DNA of 40,022 nt from an uncultured Clostridia bacterium (GCA_947630285.1 CANRHD010000018.1:1-40022), one strand, 5' to 3'; positions 7,068 to 15,512 are shown, numbered from the stretch's first letter. Numbers and translations are program-made. The notes: a model not told the origin generated them from the letters alone.

Positions 7068-8357
7068 TTATCCGGCTCCCATTTGGATTTTATTGTCGGG
7101 AAAATCTTTTCTCTCTATTAAAGCGCCCAAAGAGCGGAACTTTTCAACGACATTTTCATAGCCTCGCTCAATATGGTGTATTTCTTCGATTTCCGAAACG
7201 CCCGAAGCCGCCATACCTGCAATGAGCATTGCGGCGCCGGCTCTTAAATCGTCGGCCTTAATCGGAGCGCCCCTTAGGCAGTCAACGCCCTCAACGACAG
7301 CGGTTTTGCCGTCAACATGGATTATTGCGCCCATTCTTGCAAGCTGTTCGGCGTAGCGGAAACGGTTGTCCCAAACGCTTTCCGAAATAATGCTTGTCCC
7401 CTTTGCAAGGCTTAACAGCACCGCAAACTGGGGCTGCATATCCGTCGGGAAACCGGGATGGGGCATGGTCTTAATATTGCATCTTCCGGGTCTTTCCGAC
7501 AGGCTGACCCTTACGGCGTCATCATATTCCTCAACATTGACTCCGCACTCAACAAGCTTTGCCGTAATCGACTCCAAATGCTTGGGAATTACATTCTTGA
7601 CAAGCACATTGCCGTGTGTGGCGGCGGCGGCAACCATATAGGTACCTGCCTCTATCTGGTCGGGAATTATCGAATACTCACAGCCGTGAAGCCTTTCAAC
7701 GCCCCTGATTTTAATAACATCTGTACCTGCGCCCCTTATATCCGCTCCCATAGTGTTAAGGAAGTTTGCAAGGTCAACAATATGCGGCTCTTTGGCGGCG
7801 TTTTCTATTATGGTAAGCCCCCTTGCCTTAACGGCGGCAAGCATACAGTTAATAGTAGCCCCTACGGAAACGACATCAAGGTAAATCGAACTGCCCAAAA
7901 GCCTTTGAGCGCTTGCGTTCACCATGGCGTTTTCCTCCATGGTTACGGTTGCGCCGAGAGCCTCAAAGCCCTTGATGTGCTGGTCTATGGGGCGTACCCC
8001 GAGATAACAGCCGCCGGGCATTGCAACCTGCGCCCTGTTGAACCTGCCCAAAAGTGCGCCTATAAGATAATATGACGCCCTGAGCTGTTTTGAAAGCTCG
8101 TATTCCACTACGAACGAATTAATGTGCCTTGTATCAATTTCAATGGTGTTTTTGTTTATATATTTAATATGCGCTCCCATGATGTCAAGTATTTTTATCA
8201 TGGCAGAAACATCGCTTATGTTCGGTATATTTTCAATTCTGCAAACATCTTCGGCAAGAATAGTTGCAGGAAGTATTGCAACAACAGCGTTTTTTGCGCC
8301 GCTTACGGAAACCTCGCCCGTCAGCGGATTGCCGCCGGTAATAACAAACTTTTCCAA
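7068..8357 (-). CDS. murA: UDP-N-acetylglucosamine 1-carboxyvinyltransferase
   Basis: First committed step of peptidoglycan synthesis: transfers enolpyruvate from PEP to UDP-GlcNAc; the target of fosfomycin. It is 429 aa, normal for the family. The loop PGGCYLGVRP carries the catalytic Cys at residue 117, so the enzyme should be fosfomycin-sensitive (family knowledge). The N-terminal signature SGAKNAVVAILPATIL is clear. The start is TTG 8357, with GGGGAG 10 nt upstream. Many Firmicutes carry two murA paralogues; which one this is cannot be told here. It heads the leftward murA-gltX-glnS set. Confidence 0.95.
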   Translation of the reverse strand: MEKFVITGGNPLTGEVSVSGAKNAVVAILPATILAEDVCRIENIPNISDVSAMIKILDIMGAHIKYINKNTIEIDTRHINSFVVEYELSKQLRASYYLIGALLGRFNRAQVAMPGGCYLGVRPIDQHIKGFEALGATVTMEENAMVNASAQRLLGSSIYLDVVSVGATINCMLAAVKARGLTIIENAAKEPHIVDLANFLNTMGADIRGAGTDVIKIRGVERLHGCEYSIIPDQIEAGTYMVAAAATHGNVLVKNVIPKHLESITAKLVECGVNVEEYDDAVRVSLSERPGRCNIKTMPHPGFPTDMQPQFAVLLSLAKGTSIISESVWDNRFRYAEQLARMGAIIHVDGKTAVVEGVDCLRGAPIKADDLRAGAAMLIAGMAASGVSEIEEIHHIERGYENVVEKFRSLGALIERKDFPDNKIQMGAG

Positions 8358-8436
8358 AAACGATACACTCCCCTATTGATTTTTCACACAATTTATAGAA
8401 ATGCTTTCGCAGATAAAAATCCACACTAACGATGAT

Positions 8437-8466
8437 ATTATACCACTAACAAACACAAATTAAAAG
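8437..8466 (-). promoter_or_regulatory. Extended -10 promoter of murA
   Basis: On the minus strand a TATAAT (8442-8437) is preceded by TGG, giving the extended -10 TGnTATAAT; the -35 region (TTTTAA) is poor, as is common for extended -10 promoters. The leader to the murA start is about 75 nt. Confidence 0.65.
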
Positions 8467-8576
8467 GGTTTTTATGTAATTTTTTTATTTTATTGTGATT
8501 TTTTCCTCCGCCCTCCGATTTTTAAGGAGAGTGGAGTCAAAAATATAAAACAAATATTGCCCTCATATAAGACAAA

Positions 8577-8608
8577 AAGCAAAAACGGGGAAGCTATGCT
8601 CCCCCGAT
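8577..8608 (-). terminator. Rebuilt terminator of the GH2 gene (left duplication of element C)
   Basis: On the minus strand the GGGGAGC/GCTTCCCC stem is followed by TTTTTGCTTTTTG. Bases 8583-8608 duplicate 8869-8898, except for a 4-nt loop indel (TTCT) and two mismatches near the element-proximal end. It is the distal, U-tract-bearing copy for the leftward GH2 gene. Confidence 0.8.
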
Positions 8609-8868
8609 CAGCGTGTAGAAAAAGTATGTGTCACTTGACAATATGCACAAAAGGAGTAAGATTATCGGGAACCCCCGGCGAGGGTTCCCCACCGAAAAAC
8701 AGTCCACCGGACTGTTTTTCGCCCCTCCTGCGCTCTTTATGGACAAAGATTTCGCAGTCTGCGGACTTCGCCGGGGGCTTTGCCCCTCGACCCCACCGTC
8801 TTTTTGAAAAAAGACGGACAAAAACTTTTGGATATTTTGCTATTGCAAAACAGTTTATCGACAGACTG
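8609..8868 (+). mobile_element. Interspersed palindromic element, copy C (full length)
   Basis: 260 bp from CAG (8609-8611) to CTG (8866-8868), closely matching copy A. It includes the 13-bp core hairpin (8693-8721), the CAGTC/GACTT hairpin, GGGGC-TTT-GCCCC and the CCGTCTTTTTTG/AAAAGACGG stem. In relation to the neighbouring GH2 gene (leftward) it lies in the opposite orientation from copy A relative to uppP, so insertion is not orientation-specific. No reading frame is conserved with the other copies. Confidence 0.85.
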
Positions 8869-8898
8869 AAACGGGGAAGCTTCTTATGCTCCCCGGTC
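8869..8898 (-). repeat. Gene-proximal terminator duplication beside element C
   Basis: Hairpin of the GH2 gene with loop TTCTTA, directly abutting the CTG end of element C. On the minus strand its stem is followed by TTTCAG instead of a long U-tract, so termination here is weakened. Confidence 0.8.
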
Positions 8899-8939
8899 TT
8901 TCGCCGCCATCGTCCTAATTTGACGGCTTTAAGCTCTGT

Positions 8940-10565
8940 TTATTTGTCCTTTTTTACGCCCTCGCTCTGCAAATCACAAAGCAGTCTGTACGACGGCTTT
9001 TCATTGGCGTATAAATCGGTTGAGCCGTGAACACGGCGGCGCATTTTGTCCTCGCCCTCTTCGCCGCAATGGGTGCGGTAATCGTTTAAAGAAAACCATA
9101 CATAGCCCTTGATATTCGGTATTTCGGCATACATTTTAAGCCGTTCTTTGAGGATCTCGGCCCGTTTTTCATCTCCGCCCTTAAAATGCGGCTCACAAAG
9201 CCCGAATTCCGAAACCACAAGCGGTTTTCCCTGCGCCTTTTTACAGGTTCTGAGCATATGTCCCTCTATATCCTCGCTGGGTTCCCACAGCCCCAAATAG
9301 TCGTTCCACATGGCAATGTCCCCGTAAAGCGTTGCGTCGTCCCTGTCAATGTTTTCGACCCTGCTCAAAGTGTTTGAAACATAGTTTACAAGCCGTCTTA
9401 AATCAAGCGATTTAAAGTAGCTTACCATATCCTTTACATAATTGATTGTTTCCTGAGTTTCTGCTCCAAGCTCGTTGCCGACGCCCCAAAACACTATCGA
9501 CGGGTGATTGGCATGGTAATAAACCATTTCGTCCGCCTGCTGTTTTGCTATATCAAGCTGTAACGGCGTCGCCTGTTTGGGATAGCCCCAATATGGTATC
9601 TCCTCCTGAACAAGCAGACCGTTTTCGTCGCACCAGTCAAAAATCCCGTCGTCCTGCTGCCAATGGAAACGGGTAAACACACAGCCCGAATTTTTCAGCT
9701 GTCTTAAGCATTTAACGCTGTGTTCAAGCGGTTCCGCCATACCGTAATCGGGATGAGAGCCCGGCATCCATTCACAGCCTTTAAGATAAATTTCACTGCC
9801 GTTTAGCAGTATTTTTTCTCCCCTGACCTCGATTTTCCTAAATCCCGTCCTTATTTCAAGACAGTCGCTGTCGGTTTCGAGAGAAATCCTGTATAGGTTC
9901 GGGGCGTAACAGCTCCAAAGTTTCAGCCCGTCAAAGTCTGTTGTAATTTCCCCGTCTATGCTTTCAAAGCGCTTTTCGATGACCGTTTCGTTGCTTGAAA
10001 AGTCCGTAACCTTCAGCGTGCCGTCATGGGGCTTTGCGTCCGAAAACCCGACAAAGATTTTCAGAGTTCCCGAACACAGGCCGTTTTCAATTTTTTCTAT
10101 GTTTTCCTGCGCGCGCAAATATTTTACGGCGTCGGGCTCGGTAAATTTAAGCTCCGCCTTTCTGATAATTCCGCCGTCGTCCGCCCAGTCGAAGTCGTCC
10201 CCGTGGGGCAGCATTTCGGCGATATGGGTATTGTCGGCAATAACCTTTATCTGATTTTCCGCTCCGAAAATCACCTTATCCGTAATATCAAATTCAAAAG
10301 GCGTAAAACCCGAACGGCCGTGACAGCCTGCGAATTTTCCGTTAATATACACCTTCGCCGTATGATATACTGCGTTAAATGAAACAGACGCCCTCTTGCC
10401 GCTGAGCTTTTCATCAATAAAAACAGCGGTTTCGTATTCGGCCTCGCCCCTGTGCTTCATAACTTCTTCGTCCACATTCCAGGTGTGCGGCACGGTGACG
10501 CTCTTTTTACAGCCCGTCTCCCCGACCGAAAACTCCCATTTGTTTAAAGGAATATTGTATCTCAT
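8940..10565 (-). CDS. Glycoside hydrolase family 2 (beta-galactosidase/glucuronidase-like)
   Basis: A 541-aa retaining glycosidase with the GH2 order: N-terminal jelly-roll sugar-binding domain (about 1-140, PHTWN and VYINGKFAGCHGRSGFTPF), immunoglobulin-like domain (about 145-245) and catalytic TIM barrel. Acid/base Glu365 lies in FWGVGNE and nucleophile Glu453 in VVSEFG. There is no signal peptide, so it is intracellular. The glucuronidase-type NxK motif is not seen near the C-terminus (HGSTDLYANEKPSY instead), so beta-galactosidase or another GH2 specificity is possible; substrate unassigned. ATG 10565 has AAGGAG upstream. It follows fba after a hairpin. Confidence 0.88.
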   Translation of the reverse strand: MRYNIPLNKWEFSVGETGCKKSVTVPHTWNVDEEVMKHRGEAEYETAVFIDEKLSGKRASVSFNAVYHTAKVYINGKFAGCHGRSGFTPFEFDITDKVIFGAENQIKVIADNTHIAEMLPHGDDFDWADDGGIIRKAELKFTEPDAVKYLRAQENIEKIENGLCSGTLKIFVGFSDAKPHDGTLKVTDFSSNETVIEKRFESIDGEITTDFDGLKLWSCYAPNLYRISLETDSDCLEIRTGFRKIEVRGEKILLNGSEIYLKGCEWMPGSHPDYGMAEPLEHSVKCLRQLKNSGCVFTRFHWQQDDGIFDWCDENGLLVQEEIPYWGYPKQATPLQLDIAKQQADEMVYYHANHPSIVFWGVGNELGAETQETINYVKDMVSYFKSLDLRRLVNYVSNTLSRVENIDRDDATLYGDIAMWNDYLGLWEPSEDIEGHMLRTCKKAQGKPLVVSEFGLCEPHFKGGDEKRAEILKERLKMYAEIPNIKGYVWFSLNDYRTHCGEEGEDKMRRRVHGSTDLYANEKPSYRLLCDLQSEGVKKDK

Positions 10566-10606
10566 ATTTTTCTCCTTAAATTAAAAAACAAATACCAAAT
10601 AAGTAT

Positions 10607-10633
10607 AAATCCCCTGTGCCGAACAGGGGATTT
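10607..10633. terminator. Terminator between fba and the GH2 gene
   Basis: AAATCCCCTGT and ACAGGGGATTT form a perfect 11-bp stem around GCCGA. The plus-strand side runs into TTTTTTATAG; the minus-strand side, which matters for fba, runs into ATACTTATTT. It is 42 bp before the GH2 start, so it may end the fba transcript or attenuate entry into the GH2 gene. Confidence 0.8.
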
Positions 10634-10658
10634 TTTTATAGTAATTAAAGCAAGCGTA

Positions 10659-11594
10659 TTATGCCTTTCCCTCACAGCCGAGAACCGTCTCGATTTTATG
10701 CGAAACGACCTCTTCAATGGCGTTCCTTGCAGGGGTAAGGTACTTTCTCGGGTCAAAGTCCGCCGGATTTTCCGCAAAATGCTTTCTGATTGCGGCAGTC
10801 ATTGCAATACGAATGTCGGAGTCAACATTAATCTTGCAAACCGCCATAGAAGCCGCCTTGCGGAGCATATCCTCGGGGATACCGATAGCGTCGGGCATCA
10901 TACCGCCGAATTCATTTATCATCTTGATATGTTCCTGATTTACCGAGCTTGCACCGTGGAGAACTATCGGGAAGCCGGGAAGTCTTCTTTCAACCTCCTC
11001 AAGAATATCAAAACGGAGCTGGGGCTTTTGACCCGGCTTAAACTTATATGCGCCGTGCGATGTTCCTATAGCTATGGCAAGCGAATCAACGCCCGTCCTT
11101 GTGACAAAATCAAACACCTGGTCGGGGTTTGTGTAGGACTCGTGGCCCTCTTCAACAACAACCTCGTCCTCAACGCCGGCAAGCGTTCCGAGCTCGCCCT
11201 CAACAACTACGCCGTGAGCATGCGCATACTCGACAACCATCTTTGTAAGCGCAACATTTTCCTCGTAGGGAAGAGAGCTTCCGTCAATCATAACGGAGGT
11301 AAAGCCGCCGTCTATGCAGGCCTTGCAGGTTTCAAAATCCGGGCCGTGATCAAGGTGAAGCGCTATGGGAAGCCCCGTTTCCTCTGCGGCCGCCTTTACC
11401 ATAGCTACAAGGTAGCTGTGGGAAGCATATTTCCTTGCTCCGGCCGAAACCTGAAGAATTACGGGAGCATCAAGCTTTTTTGCCGCCCTTGTAATGCCCT
11501 GTATAATTTCCATATTGTTTACATTAAAAGCGCCGATGGCGTAGCCGCCCTCATATGCTTTTTTAAACATTTCCGTTGTTGTTACTAATGGCAT
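10659..11594 (-). CDS. fba: Class II fructose-bisphosphate aldolase
   Basis: Zinc-dependent aldolase of glycolysis and gluconeogenesis, cleaving fructose 1,6-bisphosphate to DHAP and G3P. It is 311 aa from ATG 11594 (MPLVTTTEMF), with AAGGAG 8 nt upstream; an in-frame GTG three codons earlier overlaps the RBS region and is rejected. The HLDHG motif holds His80/Asp82/His83; further zinc ligands are His180 (GTSHGAYKF) and His213 (LHGASSV). The substrate specificity loop looks like FBP aldolase, though tagatose-bisphosphate aldolases are close relatives. A consensus promoter lies upstream. Confidence 0.93.
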   Translation of the reverse strand: MPLVTTTEMFKKAYEGGYAIGAFNVNNMEIIQGITRAAKKLDAPVILQVSAGARKYASHSYLVAMVKAAAEETGLPIALHLDHGPDFETCKACIDGGFTSVMIDGSSLPYEENVALTKMVVEYAHAHGVVVEGELGTLAGVEDEVVVEEGHESYTNPDQVFDFVTRTGVDSLAIAIGTSHGAYKFKPGQKPQLRFDILEEVERRLPGFPIVLHGASSVNQEHIKMINEFGGMMPDAIGIPEDMLRKAASMAVCKINVDSDIRIAMTAAIRKHFAENPADFDPRKYLTPARNAIEEVVSHKIETVLGCEGKA

Positions 11595-11636
11595 ATTTTT
11601 CACTCCTTGAGTTTTTGTTTATAAATCAACGCTGAT

Positions 11637-11665
11637 ATTATACTCCTCCGCCGCCGATATGTCAA
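11637..11665 (-). promoter_or_regulatory. Perfect-consensus sigma-A promoter of fba
   Basis: On the minus strand TTGACA (11665-11660), a 17-bp spacer and TATAAT (11642-11637): all 12 hexamer bases match consensus, as suits a highly expressed glycolytic gene. The leader to the ATG is about 35 nt. Confidence 0.92.
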
Positions 11666-11753
11666 ATAAAACAGTAAATTTTTGCTGTTTTAAACATAAT
11701 ATATTGTATCGGCAGGGGCGCTGTGAGAATAAAATATTCGGGGAGGGATTAGT

Positions 11754-12776
11754 GTGAAATACTTTTTTACCTGCGAAAGCGTGCAGAGCATTACCGATAA
11801 CTGCGAAAACAAAATAAACGCCTTCGCACTAAAGGGAAGCTGTCCTTTGATAAAGAGCAAACTGCTGTATGAAATAGCCAACGAAGCCGGCCTTTCGGGA
11901 ATGACTTGCGAAAAGTTTTTATCGCCCTTTAATTACGAAGAATTGGCGTGCGTTTATATAAAGAGAAAAAACTGCATCGTTTACGACAGCGAATACCTTG
12001 ACTGTCCGCCCGAGGGCGCTAAAACAATCAATATCGACGAGCTGTGCGGCGGCGAGCTCCCCACAGAGCGGATCGAAAAGCTTGAGAGGAATAAATACAA
12101 AACGCTTTCCCGTGCGGCAAAGGAGAAAAATTCCGCCGCAGTTCTGCAAAAAGAAAACGAACGCCTCAGCAAAAAATATATAAGCAAGGCGAAAATATTA
12201 AACTATATACTTAGATTTGTCGGCAGGAACGGCGCTGCCCCGTCGGGCAAGGTGGGGAAAATGAGCGTGCGCTCGATTTCCGGCATAACCGCATGGGGAG
12301 TTCACAGCCTGTACGAGACGGTTTTTGAGGACTGCAACCGTATCTACACCGTAACGGGAACGCTTCGGCACGCAAACACCATGCTCATTTCGGGTCTGTG
12401 CGAGGCGTTTTTACAGCTGGGCTGTGATGTGACCGTTTTTAAATGCTCTCTCACGGGGGAGGCGGAGCATTTGTGCGTTCCCTCGCTTTGCATTGCTTTT
12501 TTAAGCGATAACGATTATCATTTTCTCCCCTATATTCAGTCGGGAGAAATTCATACGGAGCGCTTTTTAAAATCAAAGCTTCCCGAAAGCGTCAGCTTCC
12601 GCATAAATCTTAACGAAGAGCAAATTGACGACTATATAGGCAGGAGCGTTTTTTCAATGTACGATGCCCTCGAAATGCACAATGCGCTGTCCGACCTGCT
12701 GTTTGACGCACAGAACGAGTATTTTGACAATAAGCTGAAGCCCCGTATTATATCGGAGGTTTTGGACAATAATTAA
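11754..12776 (+). CDS. Degenerate two-domain P-loop NTPase-like protein (PRK06851-like)
   Basis: A 340-aa protein with two similar halves that resemble clostridial proteins I know as PRK06851. In those, each half begins with a functional Walker A (GxPGTGKST). Here the equivalent sites are ALKGSCPLIKSKLL (about 25-38) and TVTGTLRHANTML (199-211), so both P-loops have lost the GKS/T core. The surrounding pattern persists: a CDVTVFKCSLT strand, then a VPSLCIAFLSDNDYH strand. GTG start 11754 has GGGGAGGG upstream. It stands alone, between its own start region and the cyclase promoter. The role is unknown; nucleotide hydrolysis is unlikely. Confidence 0.6.
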   Translation: MKYFFTCESVQSITDNCENKINAFALKGSCPLIKSKLLYEIANEAGLSGMTCEKFLSPFNYEELACVYIKRKNCIVYDSEYLDCPPEGAKTINIDELCGGELPTERIEKLERNKYKTLSRAAKEKNSAAVLQKENERLSKKYISKAKILNYILRFVGRNGAAPSGKVGKMSVRSISGITAWGVHSLYETVFEDCNRIYTVTGTLRHANTMLISGLCEAFLQLGCDVTVFKCSLTGEAEHLCVPSLCIAFLSDNDYHFLPYIQSGEIHTERFLKSKLPESVSFRINLNEEQIDDYIGRSVFSMYDALEMHNALSDLLFDAQNEYFDNKLKPRIISEVLDNN

Positions 12777-12786
12777 CATATCGTAA

Positions 12787-12814
12787 TTGACTTATATTGA
12801 CTATTTGTTATAAT
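12787..12814 (+). promoter_or_regulatory. Promoter of the cyclase-family gene
   Basis: TTGACT (12787-12792), a 16-bp spacer and TATAAT (12809-12814), 32 bp before the ATG at 12846. It would drive the three-gene set to 15223. Confidence 0.8.
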
Positions 12815-12845
12815 AGACTTGTGTGAAAGAACGGGAGGGCTGAAC

Positions 12846-13448
12846 ATGAAAATAATCGACATTTCCAACGACCTGCTTACCGCCGAGGTGTTTGAGGGCG
12901 ACCCTGTGCCCGAGCTTGTTAAGCTAAGGGAAATATCACCGGAGTCCCCTTACTGTCTGAGCGGTATAACCGCCTGCCTGCACAACGGCACTCATGTTGA
13001 CGCACCGTCTCATTTTATCCCCGACGGCGGCGCAATAGAGAGCTACGATTTGGAAAAGTTTATAGGCCCGTGCCGTGTTATCGAGGTTTCGGCCGGAATT
13101 ATCACGGGCAGGCTTGTCGAGGACTGCTTCCCCAGGGAATGTAAAAGAATACTTATAAAGTCAAAGGGAAAAGCGTTTTTACACGAAACCGCCGCAGAGG
13201 TGCTTTCTTATTTGGGATATGAGCTTGTGGGCACCGACGGCACAAGCATCGAGTCGGCCGACTCAAACGGAACGGCGCACAGGGCTCTGCTCGGCAGAAA
13301 CATTGCCGTGCTTGAGGGGCTTAATCTTGAAAGCGTTACAAACGGCGAATATTTTTTAATCGCTCCGCCTGTTAAAATAGACTCCGCCGAGGCCGCTTTT
13401 TCAAGGGCGGTTTTGGTTGCCGATTACATATTCTGGAGCAAGAAGTAA
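12846..13448 (+). CDS. Cyclase family protein (kynurenine formamidase-like metal hydrolase)
   Basis: A 200-aa member of the Cyclase family (PF04199), metal-dependent hydrolases that include bacterial arylformamidase and isatin hydrolase. The metal-binding motif HNGTHVDAPSH is complete at residues 46-56. The start is ATG 12846 with GGGAGGG upstream; the frame extends nine codons further, without an RBS. No kynurenine pathway genes are nearby, so the substrate is unassigned. The FAD oxidoreductase begins 30 bp downstream on the same strand, probably in one transcript. Confidence 0.88.
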   Translation: MKIIDISNDLLTAEVFEGDPVPELVKLREISPESPYCLSGITACLHNGTHVDAPSHFIPDGGAIESYDLEKFIGPCRVIEVSAGIITGRLVEDCFPRECKRILIKSKGKAFLHETAAEVLSYLGYELVGTDGTSIESADSNGTAHRALLGRNIAVLEGLNLESVTNGEYFLIAPPVKIDSAEAAFSRAVLVADYIFWSKK

Positions 13449-13478
13449 AAAGCAAGAAGTAAAAACGGAGGAAGCAGA

Positions 13479-15029
13479 TTGAAAGATGTACTGATTATCG
13501 GCGCAGGGCCGGCAGGGCTTACCGCCGGGCTTGAGCTTTTAAGAAAGGCAGGAGACGAATACTCTGTTACCATACTTGAGGCAAGCGGCAGAATAGGCGG
13601 AATTTCCGCAACCGTAAGGCACAACGGCAACTGTATGGACTTGGGCGGCCACCGCTTTTTTTCAAAAGATAAAAGAGTAAACGAGTGGTGGGAAAGCCTT
13701 TTAAAGATGCAGGGCGCTCCCTCCTTTGACGACAAAATGCTTTCAAGGCGCAGGGAACTTTCCCCAAACGGTCCCGACCCCGAAAACAGCGACAGAGTAA
13801 TGCTTTTAAGGCAGAGAATTTCAAGAATTTATTATCTTAACAAGTTCTTTGATTATCCGGTTTCGCTCAAAATGCAGACCGTACTCAATCTCGGCCTTGC
13901 ACGGACGCTGAAATCAGGCTTCAGCTATCTCAATGCGGCGGCGTTTAAGAAAGAGGAAACATCTCTTGAAAATTTTTATATAAACCGCTTCGGAAGAGAG
14001 CTTTACTCCATGTTCTTTGAAGGCTACACGCAAAAGCTTTGGGGCAGACACCCGTCTGAAATATCGGCGGACTGGGGCGCACAGAGGGTAAAGGGCATCT
14101 CTGTCAAAGAGGTGCTTAAAAACGCCGTTTCAAAGGTTTTCTCCACAAAAAATTCAAGCTCCGAGACTTCTCTGATAGAGGAATTTAAGTACCCGAAATT
14201 CGGCCCGGGTCAGCTTTGGGAAGCGGCGGCGGACGAATTTACACGGCTCGGCGGAAAAATCGTTTTTAATTCAAAGGTCGATAAAATCCGTATGCTTGAC
14301 GGCAAAATAAAATCCGCATCGGCAGGCGGCACGGAATACCCTGCCGATATATTTATCTCGTCCATGCCGATAAAGGATTTGGTAAACGCCTTAGAGGGTG
14401 CGGAGGTTCCGAGAAATATAACCGAAATTGCAAACGGCCTGCCGTACAGGGATTTTGTGACTGTAGGTCTGCTCGTTGACAGGCTTGCGCTTAAGAACAA
14501 AACCAAAATTAAAACGGTTTGCGATATTGTGCCGGACTGTTGGATTTATGTGCAGGACAAGGGCGTAAAGCTCGGCAGAATACAAATATTCAACAACTGG
14601 TCGCCATATCTTTTAAAGGACATTAACTCCACTGTCTGGCTGGGGCTTGAATATTTTTGCAGCGAGGGCGATGATTTTTGGAATATGGAGGAGAAAAAAT
14701 GCGTTGATTTTGCAGTCTCCGAGCTCAAAAAAATCGGCGTTATCGACTCGCAGACGAAAATACTTGACAGCCACAGGGAAAAGGTGCAAAAGGCATATCC
14801 CGCATACTTTGACAGCTACGGGGATTTGCCTAAGGTAATCAATTACCTGAACTGTTTTGAGAACCTTTACTGCGTCGGCAGAAACGGCCAGCACAGGTAT
14901 AACAATATGGATCATTCAATGATAACCGCATTTGAGACGGTAGACAATATACTTTCGGGAAGGACCGACAAAACCGATATTTGGAATGTCAACACCGAAA
15001 AAGAATATCACGAAGAAAAGGGAAGCTGA
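13479..15029 (+). CDS. NAD(P)/FAD-dependent oxidoreductase (amine oxidase/UGM-like fold)
   Basis: A 516-aa flavoprotein. The N-terminal Rossmann FAD motif is GAGPAG at residues 8-13, with the ribose-binding acid in ILEASGRIGG about 20 residues on, followed by DLGGHRFFSKD. The C-terminal FAD contact is NMDHSMITAFETV. Relatives are annotated as protoporphyrinogen-oxidase-like or UDP-galactopyranose mutase-like proteins and often sit near envelope polysaccharide genes; the exact reaction cannot be given. TTG start 13479 has GGAGG 7 nt upstream. It is followed 2 bp after its stop by the DUF6472-like gene, so the two are tightly coupled. Confidence 0.85.
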   Translation: MKDVLIIGAGPAGLTAGLELLRKAGDEYSVTILEASGRIGGISATVRHNGNCMDLGGHRFFSKDKRVNEWWESLLKMQGAPSFDDKMLSRRRELSPNGPDPENSDRVMLLRQRISRIYYLNKFFDYPVSLKMQTVLNLGLARTLKSGFSYLNAAAFKKEETSLENFYINRFGRELYSMFFEGYTQKLWGRHPSEISADWGAQRVKGISVKEVLKNAVSKVFSTKNSSSETSLIEEFKYPKFGPGQLWEAAADEFTRLGGKIVFNSKVDKIRMLDGKIKSASAGGTEYPADIFISSMPIKDLVNALEGAEVPRNITEIANGLPYRDFVTVGLLVDRLALKNKTKIKTVCDIVPDCWIYVQDKGVKLGRIQIFNNWSPYLLKDINSTVWLGLEYFCSEGDDFWNMEEKKCVDFAVSELKKIGVIDSQTKILDSHREKVQKAYPAYFDSYGDLPKVINYLNCFENLYCVGRNGQHRYNNMDHSMITAFETVDNILSGRTDKTDIWNVNTEKEYHEEKGS

Positions 15030-15031
15030 AT

Positions 15032-15223
15032 ATGGCTCAAAAAAAGAGGCTTACGAGGTGCGAATGCTGCGCATATTACCTGTATGACGAAGAATACGAC
15101 TGTTACAGCTGTGAGATAGACCTTGACGAGGACGAAATGGCAAGGTTTTTAAGCTGTTCGGATTTCGAGTGTCCTTATTATAACCCGTATGACGAGTACA
15201 AAATTGTCAGTAAGCAAAATTAA
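15032..15223 (+). CDS. Small Cys-rich DUF6472-like protein
   Basis: A 63-aa acidic protein starting at ATG 15032 (MAQKKRLTRC), 2 bp after the preceding stop, with AGGGAAG as RBS. It has six Cys: CECC near residue 10, CYSC near residue 30 and two more at the ends of the SCSDFEC stretch, with DEEYDCYSC and LDEDEMARF between. I recognise the pattern as the clostridial family DUF6472. The Cys spacing suggests a metal-binding or thiol-rich module; function unknown. A terminator hairpin begins 6 bp after the stop. Confidence 0.75.
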   Translation: MAQKKRLTRCECCAYYLYDEEYDCYSCEIDLDEDEMARFLSCSDFECPYYNPYDEYKIVSKQN

Positions 15224-15228
15224 ACGAA

Positions 15229-15259
15229 AAAGCGGCCTTTTGAAGTCGCTTTATTTTTG
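15229..15259. terminator. Left terminator duplication of element D
   Basis: AAAGCGGC/GTCGCTTT stem followed by ATTTTTG, serving the rightward genes. It matches 15462-15494 apart from a 2-nt loop indel and one stem substitution. Confidence 0.8.
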
Positions 15260-15461
15260 GAATTTTTTGGGGAACCCCCGGCGAGGGTTCCCCACCGCAA
15301 AACAGTTCACCGAACTGTTTTGCTCCCCTCCTGCGCTTTTTGAAGCGTAAGTTTTTCGCAGTCTGCGGACTGCGCCGGGGGCTTTGCCCCTCGACCCCAC
15401 CGTCCTTTTGTAAAAGGCGGCCGAAAACTTTGAATACTTTTAGCGATTTACCGACAAAAAC
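15260..15461 (+). mobile_element. Interspersed palindromic element, copy D (left end lost)
   Basis: Same orientation as A and C, but the first 60 or so bp (the CAG terminus and GTGTAG region) are missing; homology begins at GGGGAACCCCCGGCG near 15269. The right end reads TTTACCGACAAAAAC where intact copies have TTTATCGACAGNCTG. The core hairpin (15297-15323) has GTTC/GAAC instead of GTCC/GGAC, again compensated. It lies between the DUF6472-like gene and convergent ileS. Confidence 0.78.
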
Positions 15462-15494
15462 AAAGCGGCCTCTTTTGAAGCCGCTTTATTTTTG
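15462..15494 (-). terminator. ileS terminator (right duplication of element D)
   Basis: On the minus strand GCGGCTTC/GAGGCCGC-type stem followed by TTTGTTTTTG, 19 bp beyond the ileS stop. It starts exactly where copy D ends and duplicates 15229-15259. Confidence 0.82.
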
Positions 15495-15512
15495 CAAATT
15501 TTTACTTTTAAA

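Noticed and set aside
7458-8075. 205-aa plus-strand ORF inside murA
   Set aside because: Shadow frame opposite a clearly conserved enzyme, without RBS or recognisable domains.
10698-11588. 296-aa plus-strand ORF opposite fba
   Set aside because: Antisense shadow of a conserved gene; composition and lack of motifs argue against coding.
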